NCBI GenBank assembly: GCA_022457065.1
Contig: JAJGBQ010000001.1
Coordinates: 7,750,001 to 7,814,000 of the forward strand
Direction of reading: 5' to 3'
Source: Curvularia sp. ZM96
Lineage: Eukaryota > Ascomycota > Dothideomycetes > Pleosporales > Pleosporaceae
DNA: 64,000 bases
The notes beneath the pieces are model-generated. The model searched no databases. It was not told the origin of the DNA and saw nothing but the letters and a program-made list of their open reading frames with translations. Made by a program: the position numbers and the translations under genes. Each line of letters opens with the position of its first letter. Position 1 is the first letter of the stretch. Positions 30,555-41,482 of the stretch are shown here, in pieces.

Positions 30555-32366
30555 GTCGGGGTCTTGCTTAGACGATGGCGAAGACTATTAGGAATTACTT
30601 TCGACAATGTGCTCCTTGCACAGGCTGGTGTGGGAAAGACTTGCACGCGACAACGTTGTTTTTGAGCCGCTGGGCGTGTGTTTCGGATATGCTTATGGCA
30701 GATGATGGGTTCTCAGGGCCGTCGTTGTGTGTTGATTGATTCTTTGTGAGCCAATTTCGGGGAAACAGAGCCGTTGTGCAATGTCGCACAAAGAGCATTC
30801 GGATGCTGATAGGTGCATGTGTCTTTGAGTAAACGTGCGGTCTGTGCATCTAGCACAAATGATCAAGTATAGTCTTTTTGTTGCCACCATTCGACATTGG
30901 CAAGGGCGTGTAGAAGTGCGAAGGTCAGCTCCATGGCGAAGTTTCCGCCACGGTGGCTTAACAAGCCATGCGAAAATCGAGGAAATGCATGGGAAGTGAA
31001 AACAAGAGAGTGGCCAAACGGTCAGAAGTCGGAGACGAACGAGGGTGACATGCGCTCTAATGAACCAGGAGCGTTCCGCTGTGATGGGGCGACCGGGGTT
31101 GGGGTTGAATGAGTGAAACGTAGATCCGGCGGGGCTAACGATGGATGCGACCAAAAAGGTCGCAGTACTCGCAAGCTTGCTTCCCGACTCATGCTGCACT
31201 ATGTCTCGGTTGCGTAGCGGCGGACAAGTAGCTCGTGCTGTCAATGTGCTGCTGCTAGGCTGTCGCTACCAAGAAGAGTTGGCAGTGGGCCTGACAGGTA
31301 TGACATGGATTGGATGATATGATCGTCAGGAACAAGGCTGCCGGACGTCCGTAGCAAACTGCGACTGATGCTACTGGGTACTTCCTTCAGTGCGAGTAAT
31401 GTTTTGTTCTTTATTTAGCCTTTCCGTAGAATACTCAGACACTGCACCCTTTCCGCTTGGTGATGATATTTGCGAGTTGTTGGTAGTACGCGTACTCGAA
31501 TGCTGTGCAAAACCGGACACATTCAGTTTGTGGTTTCTACCAGATCAGTTTTGCTTAACAAAAAGATGAGCCAACCCTTTGGGCTTCGAGTGTTGCTAAC
31601 GAGTCGAAAGGCAAGTGGCTTCAGGCTCATCTAGTTCTCAACCCAATGGTTGCTAGATCGATGTTATCTCTTCCATAGTTAGTTTTGAGACTTGCGACCT
31701 ACCAACCATAGACAGGCCTTGCTCAGGCTTCTATCGGGCCTAAGCTGGCGTTTCCTTATGGGCTACAAGTACCAGTATACGTGGCAGAGACGTAATGATG
31801 CAAGCTTTGATAAGTTTGTTACTGTTTACGAACCGTCGGAAACAATCGCATCTGGATTAGAGGATGCGTAGCAGGATCAAGACCATATCTTGAGAGAAGA
31901 GCAAATGTCATGGTCAGAGATGTTGAGCTAGCAATGTGTCGTACGACACCGACGAGTAATGTGATTTCAACAAAAAGGCCGTAAAGCGCGATAGCAGATG
32001 GCTTCCTTGGCGGGGAAGGACGGCGCGGAGAGAAGATTGTGACAGTTGCTCCACGCTGGGTTGCGTGCTCCGAAGCACCAAAACGCAATACGTTTTGCCT
32101 GGCCGGGTTAGGATGGGTGGAGACGAATCAAAGCCGACGATCAGACAGGTTTCGTAGTCTGGCTATGACCGAAGATAAGATGACAGACACGTGGGATGAG
32201 GATACTTTTGGACATGTGCAGAGCATGGAGGACAAGAAGGCCGTAAGAGGGATGCGAGAACGGTCGGAGTTGATAGCCAGTCCGGCGCGACATCGGCTAT
32301 TGGCGGGGTTTGCCAGCAACAAAAGTGTCTCTTCCCCCCACGCCAACACCGTCGCAGGATGCCCCC
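30555..32366. other. Intergenic, transition to the conserved block
   Basis: I see no supported gene in 1.8 kb. Frames at 30693-31244 and 31819-32088 on the minus strand have no motif or codon pattern that convinces. The right end is the promoter of the folylpolyglutamate synthase gene. GTACGCGTAC occurs near 31485 but without a nearby cell-cycle gene. Confidence 0.4.
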
Positions 32367-34073
32367 ATGTTGACGGTCCCGAGACGCCTGTGTTGCGTAC
32401 ACCATCCTTCTGTCGTTCGCTTCTACCACAGCGCCGCTGCCATGGAGAAGCGCGACTACGCGGTATGCCCGCCATGACCGCCGGGCGTCGATGAGCTGAC
32501 GGGCGTAGGCTGCCGTCGCGGCGTTGAACACGCTGCAGTCCAACTTCTCCATTGTCGATGCAATACGCAAGTCTGGCCGGGGCATGAACAAGCAGGCGAT
32601 ACCCGAAATGATAGAGTGGTGTCGCAAAGCTGGATATGAGGTGTGCGGGCTCCCACCAACCTCAGCAGAGACCACGATTGACTTGATTCGCAGCCCTCTG
32701 AATTCGACCGACTGAGACCTGTACACATTGCCGGGACCAAGGGCAAAGGCTCGACAAGCGCCTTCATATCGTCCATTCTATCGCAATACGCATCCCAGAC
32801 GCGGCCGCCCTCAAAGATTGGGCTCTACACGTCGCCGCACCTGCGCTTCGTTCGCGAGCGCATACAGATCGATAATGAGCCAATCTCCGAGGAAAAGTTT
32901 GCCAAGTACTTCTTCGAGATATGGGACAAGCTCGAGGCGGCTGCGAAGGCGGAGGAGACGCCAGCCGACGTGCCGACTAAACCAGTGTACTTTCGCTATC
33001 TGACGCTCATGGCACTGCATGCGTACTTGAAAGAAGGGGTGGATTCGGCCGTGATAGAATGTGGGATTGGCGGCGAGTTCGACAGCACCAACATCTTGAC
33101 CAGGCCCACCGTTACGGCCGTCACAAGCCTGGGCATAGACCATACGGCCATGCTTGGCTCCACACTGCCTGAAATCGCATGGCATAAAGCTGGCATTTTC
33201 AAGGAGGGTAGCATCGCCATGACGGCGCGCCAAAAGGACGAGGCCATGACGGTACTCCAAGCACGAGCGGCGGAAAAGGGCGCGAAACTGCATGTCGTTG
33301 ACGTGCACCCAGCATTGGCAAACGGCGAGATCAAGCTTGGATTGGGTGCCGCATTCCAAAAGATCAATGCGTCGGTAGCCATTGCGGCCGCAGCCGCTCA
33401 CCTGCGTGCACTGGGCCACTCATCCATACCAGACCCGACGGCGGTCCCACACATTGAGCTGCCGGCTGAATTTGTTCGTGGTCTAGAACAGGTGCGCTGG
33501 GCGGGTCGTTGCGAGATACGCCGTGAGCCCAACGTAGCATGGCATATCGACGGAGGACATACCATGGAGAGCATCGAGGTTACTGGTCAGTGGTTTTCCG
33601 AGCAGATCAAATCTGCTAGCTCGGCAACCACGGCAGACCCAAAGGTTCCTCGGGTACTCATCTTCAACCAGCAAACCCGAGATGCAAGTGCCCTGGCAAA
33701 GGCCTTGTATGCGACTCTGCAGAGTGGCATGACAGCGGGCTCGACCTCGCCCTTTAGTCACGTCGTTTTCACGACCAACCAGACATTCAGCGAGGGCTAC
33801 AAGCCCGATCTCGTTGCCATCAACACTAACCAGCAGGATGTTGACACGCTTGCAGTACAAAAGGCGCTCGCGACGACGTGGTCAGAAATTGATGGCACGG
33901 CAAAAGTGCATGTGGTGCGGACCATCCAGGAAGCGGTGGCCACGGCGAGGGGCGTGGCGCGCGACTATGCAGCCAGCTCAGGTGCAGACGTCGAGGTCAT
34001 GGTTCTGGTGACTGGGAGCTTGCATCTGGTCGGTGGTGCGCTTGAAGTGTTGGAAACGGAGACAGCACAGTGA
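32367..34073 (+). CDS. Folylpolyglutamate synthase (MET7-like)
   Basis: Three exons (32367-32462, 32509-32640, 32694-34073) encode about 535 residues. The enzyme adds glutamates to folates with ATP, keeping them in the cell and usable by methionine and nucleotide synthesis. The P-loop AGTKGKGST is near residue 90, followed by IGLYTSPHLRFVRERI; AVIECGIGGEFDSTNIL and TSLGIDHTAMLG contain the Mg/ATP-binding residues. Family start motif ALNTLQSNF begins exon 2. Introns are 46 and 53 bp, the second with a GTGTGC donor. Translation from 32367 gives an arginine-rich leader without acids (MLTVPRRLCCVHH, then VRFYHSAAA) typical of mitochondrial import; the in-frame ATG at 32442 would give a cytosolic form beginning MEKRDYA. 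Family assignment is certain; dual targeting is inferred. Confidence 0.95.
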
Positions 34074-34912
34074 GTGGTGCTTGATACCCATAGACGAGGA
34101 AAAGATAGATATGCGCTTCAACATGCGCTCAGAGGATGTGTAAACTCTTACGCCAGCAGATTGTGTTTGCTGCATACGTTGTCCAATGTCCATGTCGGTG
34201 CTGTTCTGTACGAGTCTCACGTGACAATGAGTGCTAGCCAACGGCCTGGACTGGCCAAAATGGCATGAGATGAGGTAAGCAAGCGCTCGTCTCGTCCCAT
34301 CTTGGTACTCGGGAAACATCGGAGGCTCCATCCTTCGCAACCCGGCCACTGAGCCATCAGCACCATCATGGCCATCATCGTCGTCGTCATCCCCATCATC
34401 CATCAAACCAAGGCCGTGCTACCCGATGGATGCAAAACCTGGGCCCTGTCGAGCCGGACTCAAAGGCCGTGACAGCGTCGACAACGGCTAATGTTGGGAA
34501 GAGGCAAAGGCAGTCTCGATGCCGCATGTCGCCCATCACAGTACAGACAATGAAGACGCCAAATTGGCCCGGCTGTGGCTGTTGGCATGTGGCGCTGGCC
34601 GTCAACCGCTGGGGTTGGCTCGTCTTGGCGGCCGGGGTCGTGTGTCGTGGTTGGAGCATGACGATGCGCAACAGCCGCTAGCCGTCAATCCACTGCCCTC
34701 CCGTGCCCATATAGTCCGACTGATTTCCCCATCGTCGACGTGCTAGTATATACGACTCCTCGTCACCCCTGCAACTCTTTCCGCCGTTCTTCCGTCTCAA
34801 ATCCGCCCGGCTGCCATCCTTTTCTCTGACCCCGAGGATTTTTTTCCTGTGCTATACGACTCAGATCAGAAGGGATAAAAGCGAACACGCATAGCCCTTT
34901 TCCTTTGCAACC
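34074..34912. other. Intergenic between two co-oriented genes
   Basis: Short frames on both strands carry no motif. The right part contains the leader and promoter of the metal transporter. Confidence 0.5.
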
Positions 34913-36819
34913 ATGAACTGCCCTTCGAGGACTGACGATGAAATTCTTTGGAACCCCGGATGGAACCAGAACCCACCACGTTTCGCAGCTGATCTCACGA
35001 CATGCGCTGACCTGAATGGTATTGCCAACGCAAGAGAGCTGGGCGAAGCAGGTCAGCTGTGCACCACGCGGAACTTACGACCTTGTCAAGCCGACCATGT
35101 CAACGGCCACGAGATAGACAAGGACAGAGTAGTCGCTATGGGCGAGGGTGTCAAAGGGTCCGAAAAAGGTATTTTTCCTAACCTGTGTGCATCCCCGTGC
35201 GTACCAGAAATACCGTGCTGACAAGTTGCTTCTTTTTGCTGCTGCTGCAGGACCTTGCACCCGAACAACCTCAACCACGCATTTGGCCAAGCCCCAAGCT
35301 TGCCTCACCGACACTCTTGTCGGATGGGTCAAATGGCTGGCCTCGGTACTCTGTACTTCAATTTTGATTTCTCATGCCAGTGGCAACCTATCTACGCCCA
35401 GCTTCTTCGTGACTCCGGGTATGCTGCAGTCGAATCGACACAGAATAGGTGTTCTCAAGCTAACTTCGTACAGATCCCTCATTCCAACGACTTCCAAGAC
35501 GGAGCACCTGTGGTAATGCCAAGGCCCACCCAGAATACGATCTTGCCCTCCATGTCGGTGGTCTCTTCATCATTCTCTTCGTGTCTGGAACAGGCTGTGC
35601 TTTCCCCATGCTTGTGCTCAAATTCCCACGGCTGCGCATCCCGCCATCTTTTCTCTTTGGCGCCAAGCATTTTGGAACCGGTGTTCTTGTCGCAACTGCA
35701 TTCGTTCATCTGCTTCCCACAGCCTTTAATTCGCTGGGCGATCCTTGTTTGTCGAGCTTCTGGACCACCGACTATCAGGCCATGCCCGGCGCCATCATGC
35801 TTGCCAGCGTTTTCTTCGTCACGTTAATTGAAATGATCTTTTCCCCTGCTCGACATGTCTGCGGTGGAAATGAGGGTGTGGCAGCTGTCTCACGCCAGCC
35901 CAAAGCGCCCAAGGCAGAGGCTGAAAAGCAGCCTGCCTCGCCGCAACCAGATCTCGAACGAACCTACTCCAATACGAGTATGCGCGTCCGTGACCTCGGT
36001 GTCTTAAAAGGTAGGATCGGGAGCATTAGCAGGACGCTATCGCGCTATCGTGAGGACGGGCAGAAATTAGATGCCATTGAATTAGCCGCTGGTTCGGAAG
36101 CCCATGGAGCTCCTGTTGCAGACAGCACCGCCGAGAGCGACGACGGTGCTGTCCAATCTGACCATGAAGGTGGCGACCACAAACACATTCTGTCGCCTGA
36201 ACAGATTCACAAGAAAGCCATTATGCAAGTCTTTCTTCTCGAAATGGGCATCTTGTTTCACAGCATCTTCATTGGCATGTCGCTTGCTGTGTCGGTGGGC
36301 AACGCCTTTACCGTTTTGCTCATTGCCATTGTTTTCCATCGTAAGTCTTTGAACCATCCCAATGTGCACATCAACATCTCCATGCTGACTTGTACACAGA
36401 AACTTTTGAGGGTCTCGCACTCGGCGTACGCATTGCAGACGTCAAGTGGAAACCCAAAGCCATTCAACCGTGGCTCATGGCTCTCGCCTATGGTTGCACG
36501 TAAGTCTTTTGCTCTGCATGTATATGTATAAAATATCCAGTTGATACTCACACACTCCAGCACACCAGGCGGCATGGCCATTGGCATCGCAACGCACCGC
36601 CTCTACTCACCCGACTCGGAAATCGGTCTCCTCGTTGTTGGCATCATGAATGCCATCTCGGCCGGATTTCTCGTCTACGCGTCACTGGTTGAGCTCATGT
36701 CGGAGGATTTTCTCAGTGACGAGAGTTGGAAGGTGTTGCGAGGTAGGCGCAGGGTGTATGCTTGTTTGTTGGTGTTTTTGGGTGCTTTTTTGATGAGCTT
36801 GGTAGGTGCTTGGGCTTAG
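34913..36819 (+). CDS. ZIP-family metal (zinc/iron) transporter
   Basis: Five exons (34913-35168, 35251-35418, 35474-36340, 36400-36499, 36561-36819) encode about 549 residues. The ZIP part begins at about residue 150 with YDLALHVGGLFIILFVSGTG, and includes FLFGAKHFGTGVLVATAFVH, a cytoplasmic His-bearing loop (DHEGGDHKHILSPEQIHKK), the metal-binding helix IV FHSIFIGMSLA and helix V HQTFEGLALGVR, which is split by the third intron. It ends with the last helix LLVFLGAFLMSLVGAWA. It imports zinc or related divalent metal across the plasma membrane. Exons 3-5 are secure. Exons 1 and 2 encode an N-terminal extension with cysteines (CPSRTDD, DLTTCADLNG, LCTTRNLRPC) whose exact splicing is less certain, especially the stretch around 35300-35390. 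Confidence 0.88.
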
Positions 36820-36844
36820 ATGTGGGGTGCAGTTTTGGAACCGG

Positions 36845-36945
36845 ATGGAGAGAGAAAGACAGGGGGTGGTATAGTAGAGAGAAAGATGGGGGGTGGCGAT
36901 GTGGTAGAGAGAAAGATAGGGGGCGGGGTGGTAGAGGAGATGGGG
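36845..36945 (+). repeat. Purine-rich minisatellite, about 3.5 units
   Basis: Units of about 27-30 bp built on AGAGAGAAAGA followed by GGGGGTGG repeat at about 36848, 36875 and 36905, with a shortened fourth unit. The array lies just after the stop codon of the ZIP transporter, so probably in its 3' UTR. Confidence 0.8.
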
Positions 36946-37114
36946 GAATCGCAAAGATGCAGTGGAGATGACAAGAAGAGATGGTATCAGAATGTTACAG
37001 GGTTATCAAATTGGAGAACAATACCCTTGAGCCGTCGGCATCCGTGTTGATCGTGGTTTTATTTACATCTGCAGCCAATGTCCGTCTCTATTTGTTCATC
37101 CGATGCATTCATCA

Positions 37115-38059
37115 TTACAAGCGCTCTACACACTCTGCTAATATCTGGCACACGGGATACTCCATCTCTCCATTTCCATATTCATACACCACATCTGCCC
37201 CACCAGCCACGAAGCTGGTTGTCTTTCGCATCACTAACCGACTTTGTGTGCACGCCGACCACCTGACCACTCCTTCGTCTACTGTCATCAACGGCTCGTC
37301 CTGTTGTGTCACCAGAGGCACCACCCGCAATGCCGACGAAGGCAGAGTAGGAGGAGCAGATGCTAACGATGTAAACCTACAAGGGGCTTTCCACACATCT
37401 CTTGTCAGGCCCCGAAATCCCTGCAGTCTATCTTTGTCCGCAAGAAAGGCATCGAGACCGAATTTACACGGAGCAATGGCATTCTCCACTGCGAATCTGT
37501 GGCTGAGATGGACGCCGAGTTGGACGCGTCCCTGTTTGCGCTTGACTTCGAGGTCCATGAGCTGGGTTAACGTTTTGGCCATGTCCAATGGCACGTGGCC
37601 TGCTATCCTCTTGTTGTGCTTGCTCTTGAGTGCCCCGTCCACCGGGTCCCAAAGAAACTGAATATTGTACCTTGCCACTTTCTTCAACCAAGGATGTAAT
37701 TTGCCTAGCTTGTGTAGATGCATCTCCATCTTCTTGTCCCAATGTTCCTGGGTAAACGTGTGGATACGGCCTTTGAAGTGCACGCTGACTTGTAATTCCA
37801 GAGCATTGTTGAGTAGCCAGGATTGGTACTCGCTAGCTTCCAAGAATCGGTCTCGAGGCAATGCAAGCAGACCAGTCGAGCCGAAATGAACAGGACAGAT
37901 CTGGACCGTGGTGTGTTTGCATGTAAATGTCTTAAGTTTTAGAGGGAGGTGCAAATTCAAGGGTCGAGAGTTGGAGCAAGGGGTGGAGAGGTAGGTGTAT
38001 ATTTCGTTTCGGAGCTCCGGAGGAAGATCGGGAAATAGGATGTTTGGTTGGGAAATCAT
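37115..38059 (-). CDS. F-box-like protein of the fungal LPPELRNEIY type
   Basis: A single exon encodes 314 residues. Residues 9-23 read FPDLPPELRNEIYTY, the degenerate F-box opening that is very common in Pezizomycotina. Such proteins may link SKP1 to substrates, but most are uncharacterised. The rest has no repeats; it includes a Trp-rich stretch (EHWDKKMEMHLHKLGKLHPW) and a C-terminal half without motif. The gene converges with the ZIP transporter (295 bp between stop codons, including the minisatellite). Family resemblance is clear, function is not. Confidence 0.8.
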   Translation of the reverse strand: MISQPNILFPDLPPELRNEIYTYLSTPCSNSRPLNLHLPLKLKTFTCKHTTVQICPVHFGSTGLLALPRDRFLEASEYQSWLLNNALELQVSVHFKGRIHTFTQEHWDKKMEMHLHKLGKLHPWLKKVARYNIQFLWDPVDGALKSKHNKRIAGHVPLDMAKTLTQLMDLEVKRKQGRVQLGVHLSHRFAVENAIAPCKFGLDAFLADKDRLQGFRGLTRDVWKAPCRFTSLASAPPTLPSSALRVVPLVTQQDEPLMTVDEGVVRWSACTQSRLVMRKTTSFVAGGADVVYEYGNGEMEYPVCQILAECVERL

Positions 38060-39164
38060 GTTTATACGTCGTTTCTATGTCGCTGAAAAAGCGGCGATTG
38101 GTGGAGGTCGATTTGAAGCCCTGGTAATCCAATCGTTCTCCACGCCAACGGTTGGGGATTTCTATCCGTTCGAAATCACAGAATGTCGATTTTCCAGAAT
38201 CTGAGCGAAAAGACTTGTTCAGACCGTATAACCACAGCAGTTGGTGTTGGCCAAATCACGTGGTGGGGTTGCCTGTTGCCCGGGGTGAAGACACGGCTTA
38301 CAAAATGTCAGTGACATCCTCAGCATGCTTGGAGAAGCTCAAGTACCTCTCAAGGGATGATGGCGAAACTTCAGAAAGTATTCCAGAAAATTTCTTGTTG
38401 AGCAATTTTTCCGGAGTGGTTCCCTCCGGCAGCGGCTCGGCACCTTGCGCTTTTAGGAAGCGGCGACGATGGTGGAGCTCGACTTTACGCGCGGTTGACG
38501 AGCGCCGGGGGGTCGTTATTATAATGTAGTCTGCAGTGGTGGAAATCGTGATGAGGAGCTGTGGGTAAGCCGTGTGCGCCCTTTTCGTTGTCCTAAGTGT
38601 CGAGTGCGACGGGCGCTAATGGAGAGTCGGTCACATTGGTGTTATCCTGCAGGGGCTCTGCACGTTGAAAAGAGAGGCAGCATTGTTGCTATTGTTCGGG
38701 GGCGTTTGCTCATTGAGAGCATTGCAATCGAGGTTAGGCGACAGGTTTAGTCGGGAGACTGGGTACAGCGTTTGCGCAAAAGAATTTTACATATTGTCGG
38801 CTGAGGCTAGAGTACAAGCGGGTTTAGTTGAAGAGAGAAACAGAAACAAATACAACTATGCAGATGCGATGCGCTGATAGATATGGCTGTATACCCTTTG
38901 ACTCATCGGGCGTTGAGTGGCTGCAGATGGTGTGGTCGGAAACAACTGCGCCCTGTAGGCAGAAACAGTCTGTGCGCGAACATACATGGAGACGGCATTC
39001 TTCAAGTCATCATGTCAGACGACAAATGCCGTGAATCACAGTCAATGATACATATTTTAAACTGACTACATGGAGCATCTGAAAATACGTGAAGCGCCTG
39101 CAACACCGTGCCAATCAACGCCGACCCGCCCTGCTTTTGCTGTCATGGAGATATGCATATATGC
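38060..39164. other. Intergenic
   Basis: Overlapping frames at 38152-38529 and 38665-39065 on the plus strand have no motif and no start context that persuades me. The left end is the promoter of the F-box-like gene; the right end is the 3' flank of NOP7. Confidence 0.45.
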
Positions 39165-41258
39165 CTAGAGTGCCTCTGCAGCAGCCTTGGCCTTCTCAAC
39201 CCTCGCGCGCTTCCTGCGCAGGTTCTCAGACTCATTATCACGCTTGTTCTCGCCGTACTCGATACGCTTCAGCAGCTTGCGCTTCTTGTTGGACAACATC
39301 ATCTTTTGCCTCTCACGTTCTTCCTCTTGTTCACGCCTCTTCTTCTCGGCCTTCTTGCGAATGGCGGCATTCTCCTCCTTCTTGGTTGGTTTCTTGACTT
39401 CGACCTTCTTGCCAAGCGCCTCAGCCTCCAACTCGCGTTGGTGCTGAAGACGGGCAGCCTCGCCTTCGGAAATATCCGACTCGGCATCTGAGTCGAAGCC
39501 GTCAAAGTCATCACCAGCAGCGTCCTCTGACTCGTCATCATCATCACTGTCATCTTCGGAATCGGCCACGTCCATGCCCTCTCCAATCTCAACAGACCCT
39601 TCGCGGTCGACAATCGCATCCATGTTCTCATCGCCATCCGAGTCGACGGCCGCCTCTTCGTCAGCTTCATCCTCAAATGCCTCGGCCTCTCCCTCGGGCT
39701 GTTGGGCTGCAAGGGGCAGGTTGGGATCGTACTCGCCCTTCTTGGGCTTGACCCAAGGGCTTAGATGCGGGGGTAGGTCAGCACCGGGGGCGTAGTGGTC
39801 AGGACGCAGCAGCTTGCTCTGGTTGATGCAATCCCACACCCATTGGGGCTGGACGTAGGTGCGGCCAGGCATCATGGAATAGGGCCACTGAACCTTGGGC
39901 GCAGCAGCCCCTCCATTCTTGGACTCTTGGTCACCAGCAGCGGACGCCCCGTTCGACAACGCCGGTCGGTCGACAATCTGATGTGTGATGTTGGGATCGG
40001 ATTCATTTGTAGTAAAGGCGCCGTCGCCCAGCGTGCCGTCCCAGCCAACGCGCTTGCAGCCAAAGGCCTTGAGGATGAACTCGAGTGGTGCTCTGGGTGT
40101 TTCTCGCGAGAGGTAAAAGGTAAAGGGAGCGAAGAGCGAAGCAACCTCAGCACTGCTTGCATGGGGTTGGGGCAGGATATCGGCGTCGGGAGCAGTTGGC
40201 TCGAATTTGTCAATCTCGTCGTTGGTCTCGTCTTCGTTGTCTTCACTGCGCTTAGCCAGAGCAGTCGATTCCTGCGCATCTTCGTCGTCAGGCATGGCGG
40301 CGATCTTGTCAGCAATCGCCTGTGCCTCTGGGTTGATCTCAGCCTGCTCGCCATGTGCATTGGCAGAGCCGTTTGTCGCATTGACCTTGCCTTGGAGCTG
40401 GAATGCAGAGAGCTCGCCACCTTGCTCGTCGCTCTTGGCATTGAACTTGGGAGGGTAGACGAGGCCGACGGAGGTATATAGGCGGTAGTTGACGAAACCC
40501 AAGAGGGTGGTGTAGAACTCGACAAATGTGCCCATAATCCTGAAGTCAATGTCGCCACCGGTTCGCTGCACGAACCTGTAGGGAACGAGCCACAGAATGT
40601 CTTGGCCCTGGATGGTGGCCTGGTAATAGATACCCTTGATGGAGAGGAAGGACTTGCGCAGCGAATGCGAGGTGATTACGTAGTGCTCGAATTCACGGGT
40701 GAGGCGCTGGCAGAGAGCAATGGTCTTTGCGGGGATGTGCTCACTTGAGGGCAGATTGGCGAAGAGGAACAGCATGGAGAGGGCATCGTCGAGATCGCGC
40801 AGAGCGTCGACAAAGGTCGGGTAGCGCTCCTTGATGATGTGATCAAGCTTGACCTTGGGCATGAGGTTCTTCTCGAGGCGCGAGGCATCGCCGGCCTCAC
40901 CACGACCGAGGGCGCGGCCAATCTTCTTTGCGACGGCCTTGTGCTCACGGAACTTTGCGAGCAGCGGCTCATGAAGCAGGTATTGGATGTCCTTTGTGTA
41001 GTAGAAGGTGGTGGCAGCGGTGGAGCCCTTGGCCACCTTCTTCTTGTTGCGCGGCTCGCGGGGGTAGATACCTTTGAAGATACATAGCCGGCGGAAATCT
41101 GGGAGAGAGATCTGAAGCTTCTTGACGGCGCGCGTGCGAGTGATGTAGTTCTTGGCCGCACCGGAGGTGCCTGTGGGGAAACGTCAGAGTTTGTGTCGTT
41201 GAAAAGAATTGTCCTGCGCAAACAGGTACGTACCCTTCTTCTTGCTGCGACCTGCCAT
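39165..41258 (-). CDS. NOP7: Pescadillo homologue NOP7 (ribosome biogenesis)
   Basis: Two exons (41234-41258 and 39165-41170) encode 676 residues; the first exon supplies only MAGRSKKK plus one base. NOP7 works in the nucleolus in the PeBoW complex (with Erb1 and Ytm1) to mature the 60S subunit. The N-terminal pescadillo domain is unmistakable: NYITRTRAVKKLQISLPDFR, then LCIFKGIYPREPRNKKK and KDIQYLLHEPLLAKFREHKA. A BRCT domain lies around residues 340-440 (FAPFTFYLSRETPRAPLEFI, with the late WVWDCINQ). A long acidic stretch follows, then a basic coiled coil (KKVEVKKPTKKEENAAIRKK) ending in RKRARVEKAKAAAEAL. The gene starts 224 bp from, and divergent to, the PIG-U gene. Confidence 0.97.
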
Positions 41259-41482
41259 TGTGTAATCTGGGGTGGGAGTGGTCGCGATGGAAGTCGGTGC
41301 CAGTCGAGCAACTTTTGGGCGGGCGCAAAAAAGTTCGAGATGCCGCCGGCTAGCGTGCAGGGATGACCCCGGCTGGTGAGCAGGGGTCCGGGGTTAGCGG
41401 CGACCAGGGCCGCCGCCGTGGACGTCCCATCTTGCCAGAACACCACGACGGCCGAGAGAACGCGAGGGAGAGAGCGCACAAC
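41259..41482. promoter_or_regulatory. Shared divergent promoter, NOP7 and PIG-U
   Basis: Only 224 bp separate the start codons of the two divergent genes, so the core promoters must overlap or adjoin. The segment is GC-rich without an obvious TATA box. Confidence 0.7.

Noticed and set aside
30693..31244. 183-codon minus-strand open frame
   Set aside because: No signal, domain or splice context; composition looks random and overlapping frames exist.
38152..38529. 125-codon plus-strand frame upstream of the F-box-like gene
   Set aside because: No motif; lies in the likely promoter of the divergent gene.
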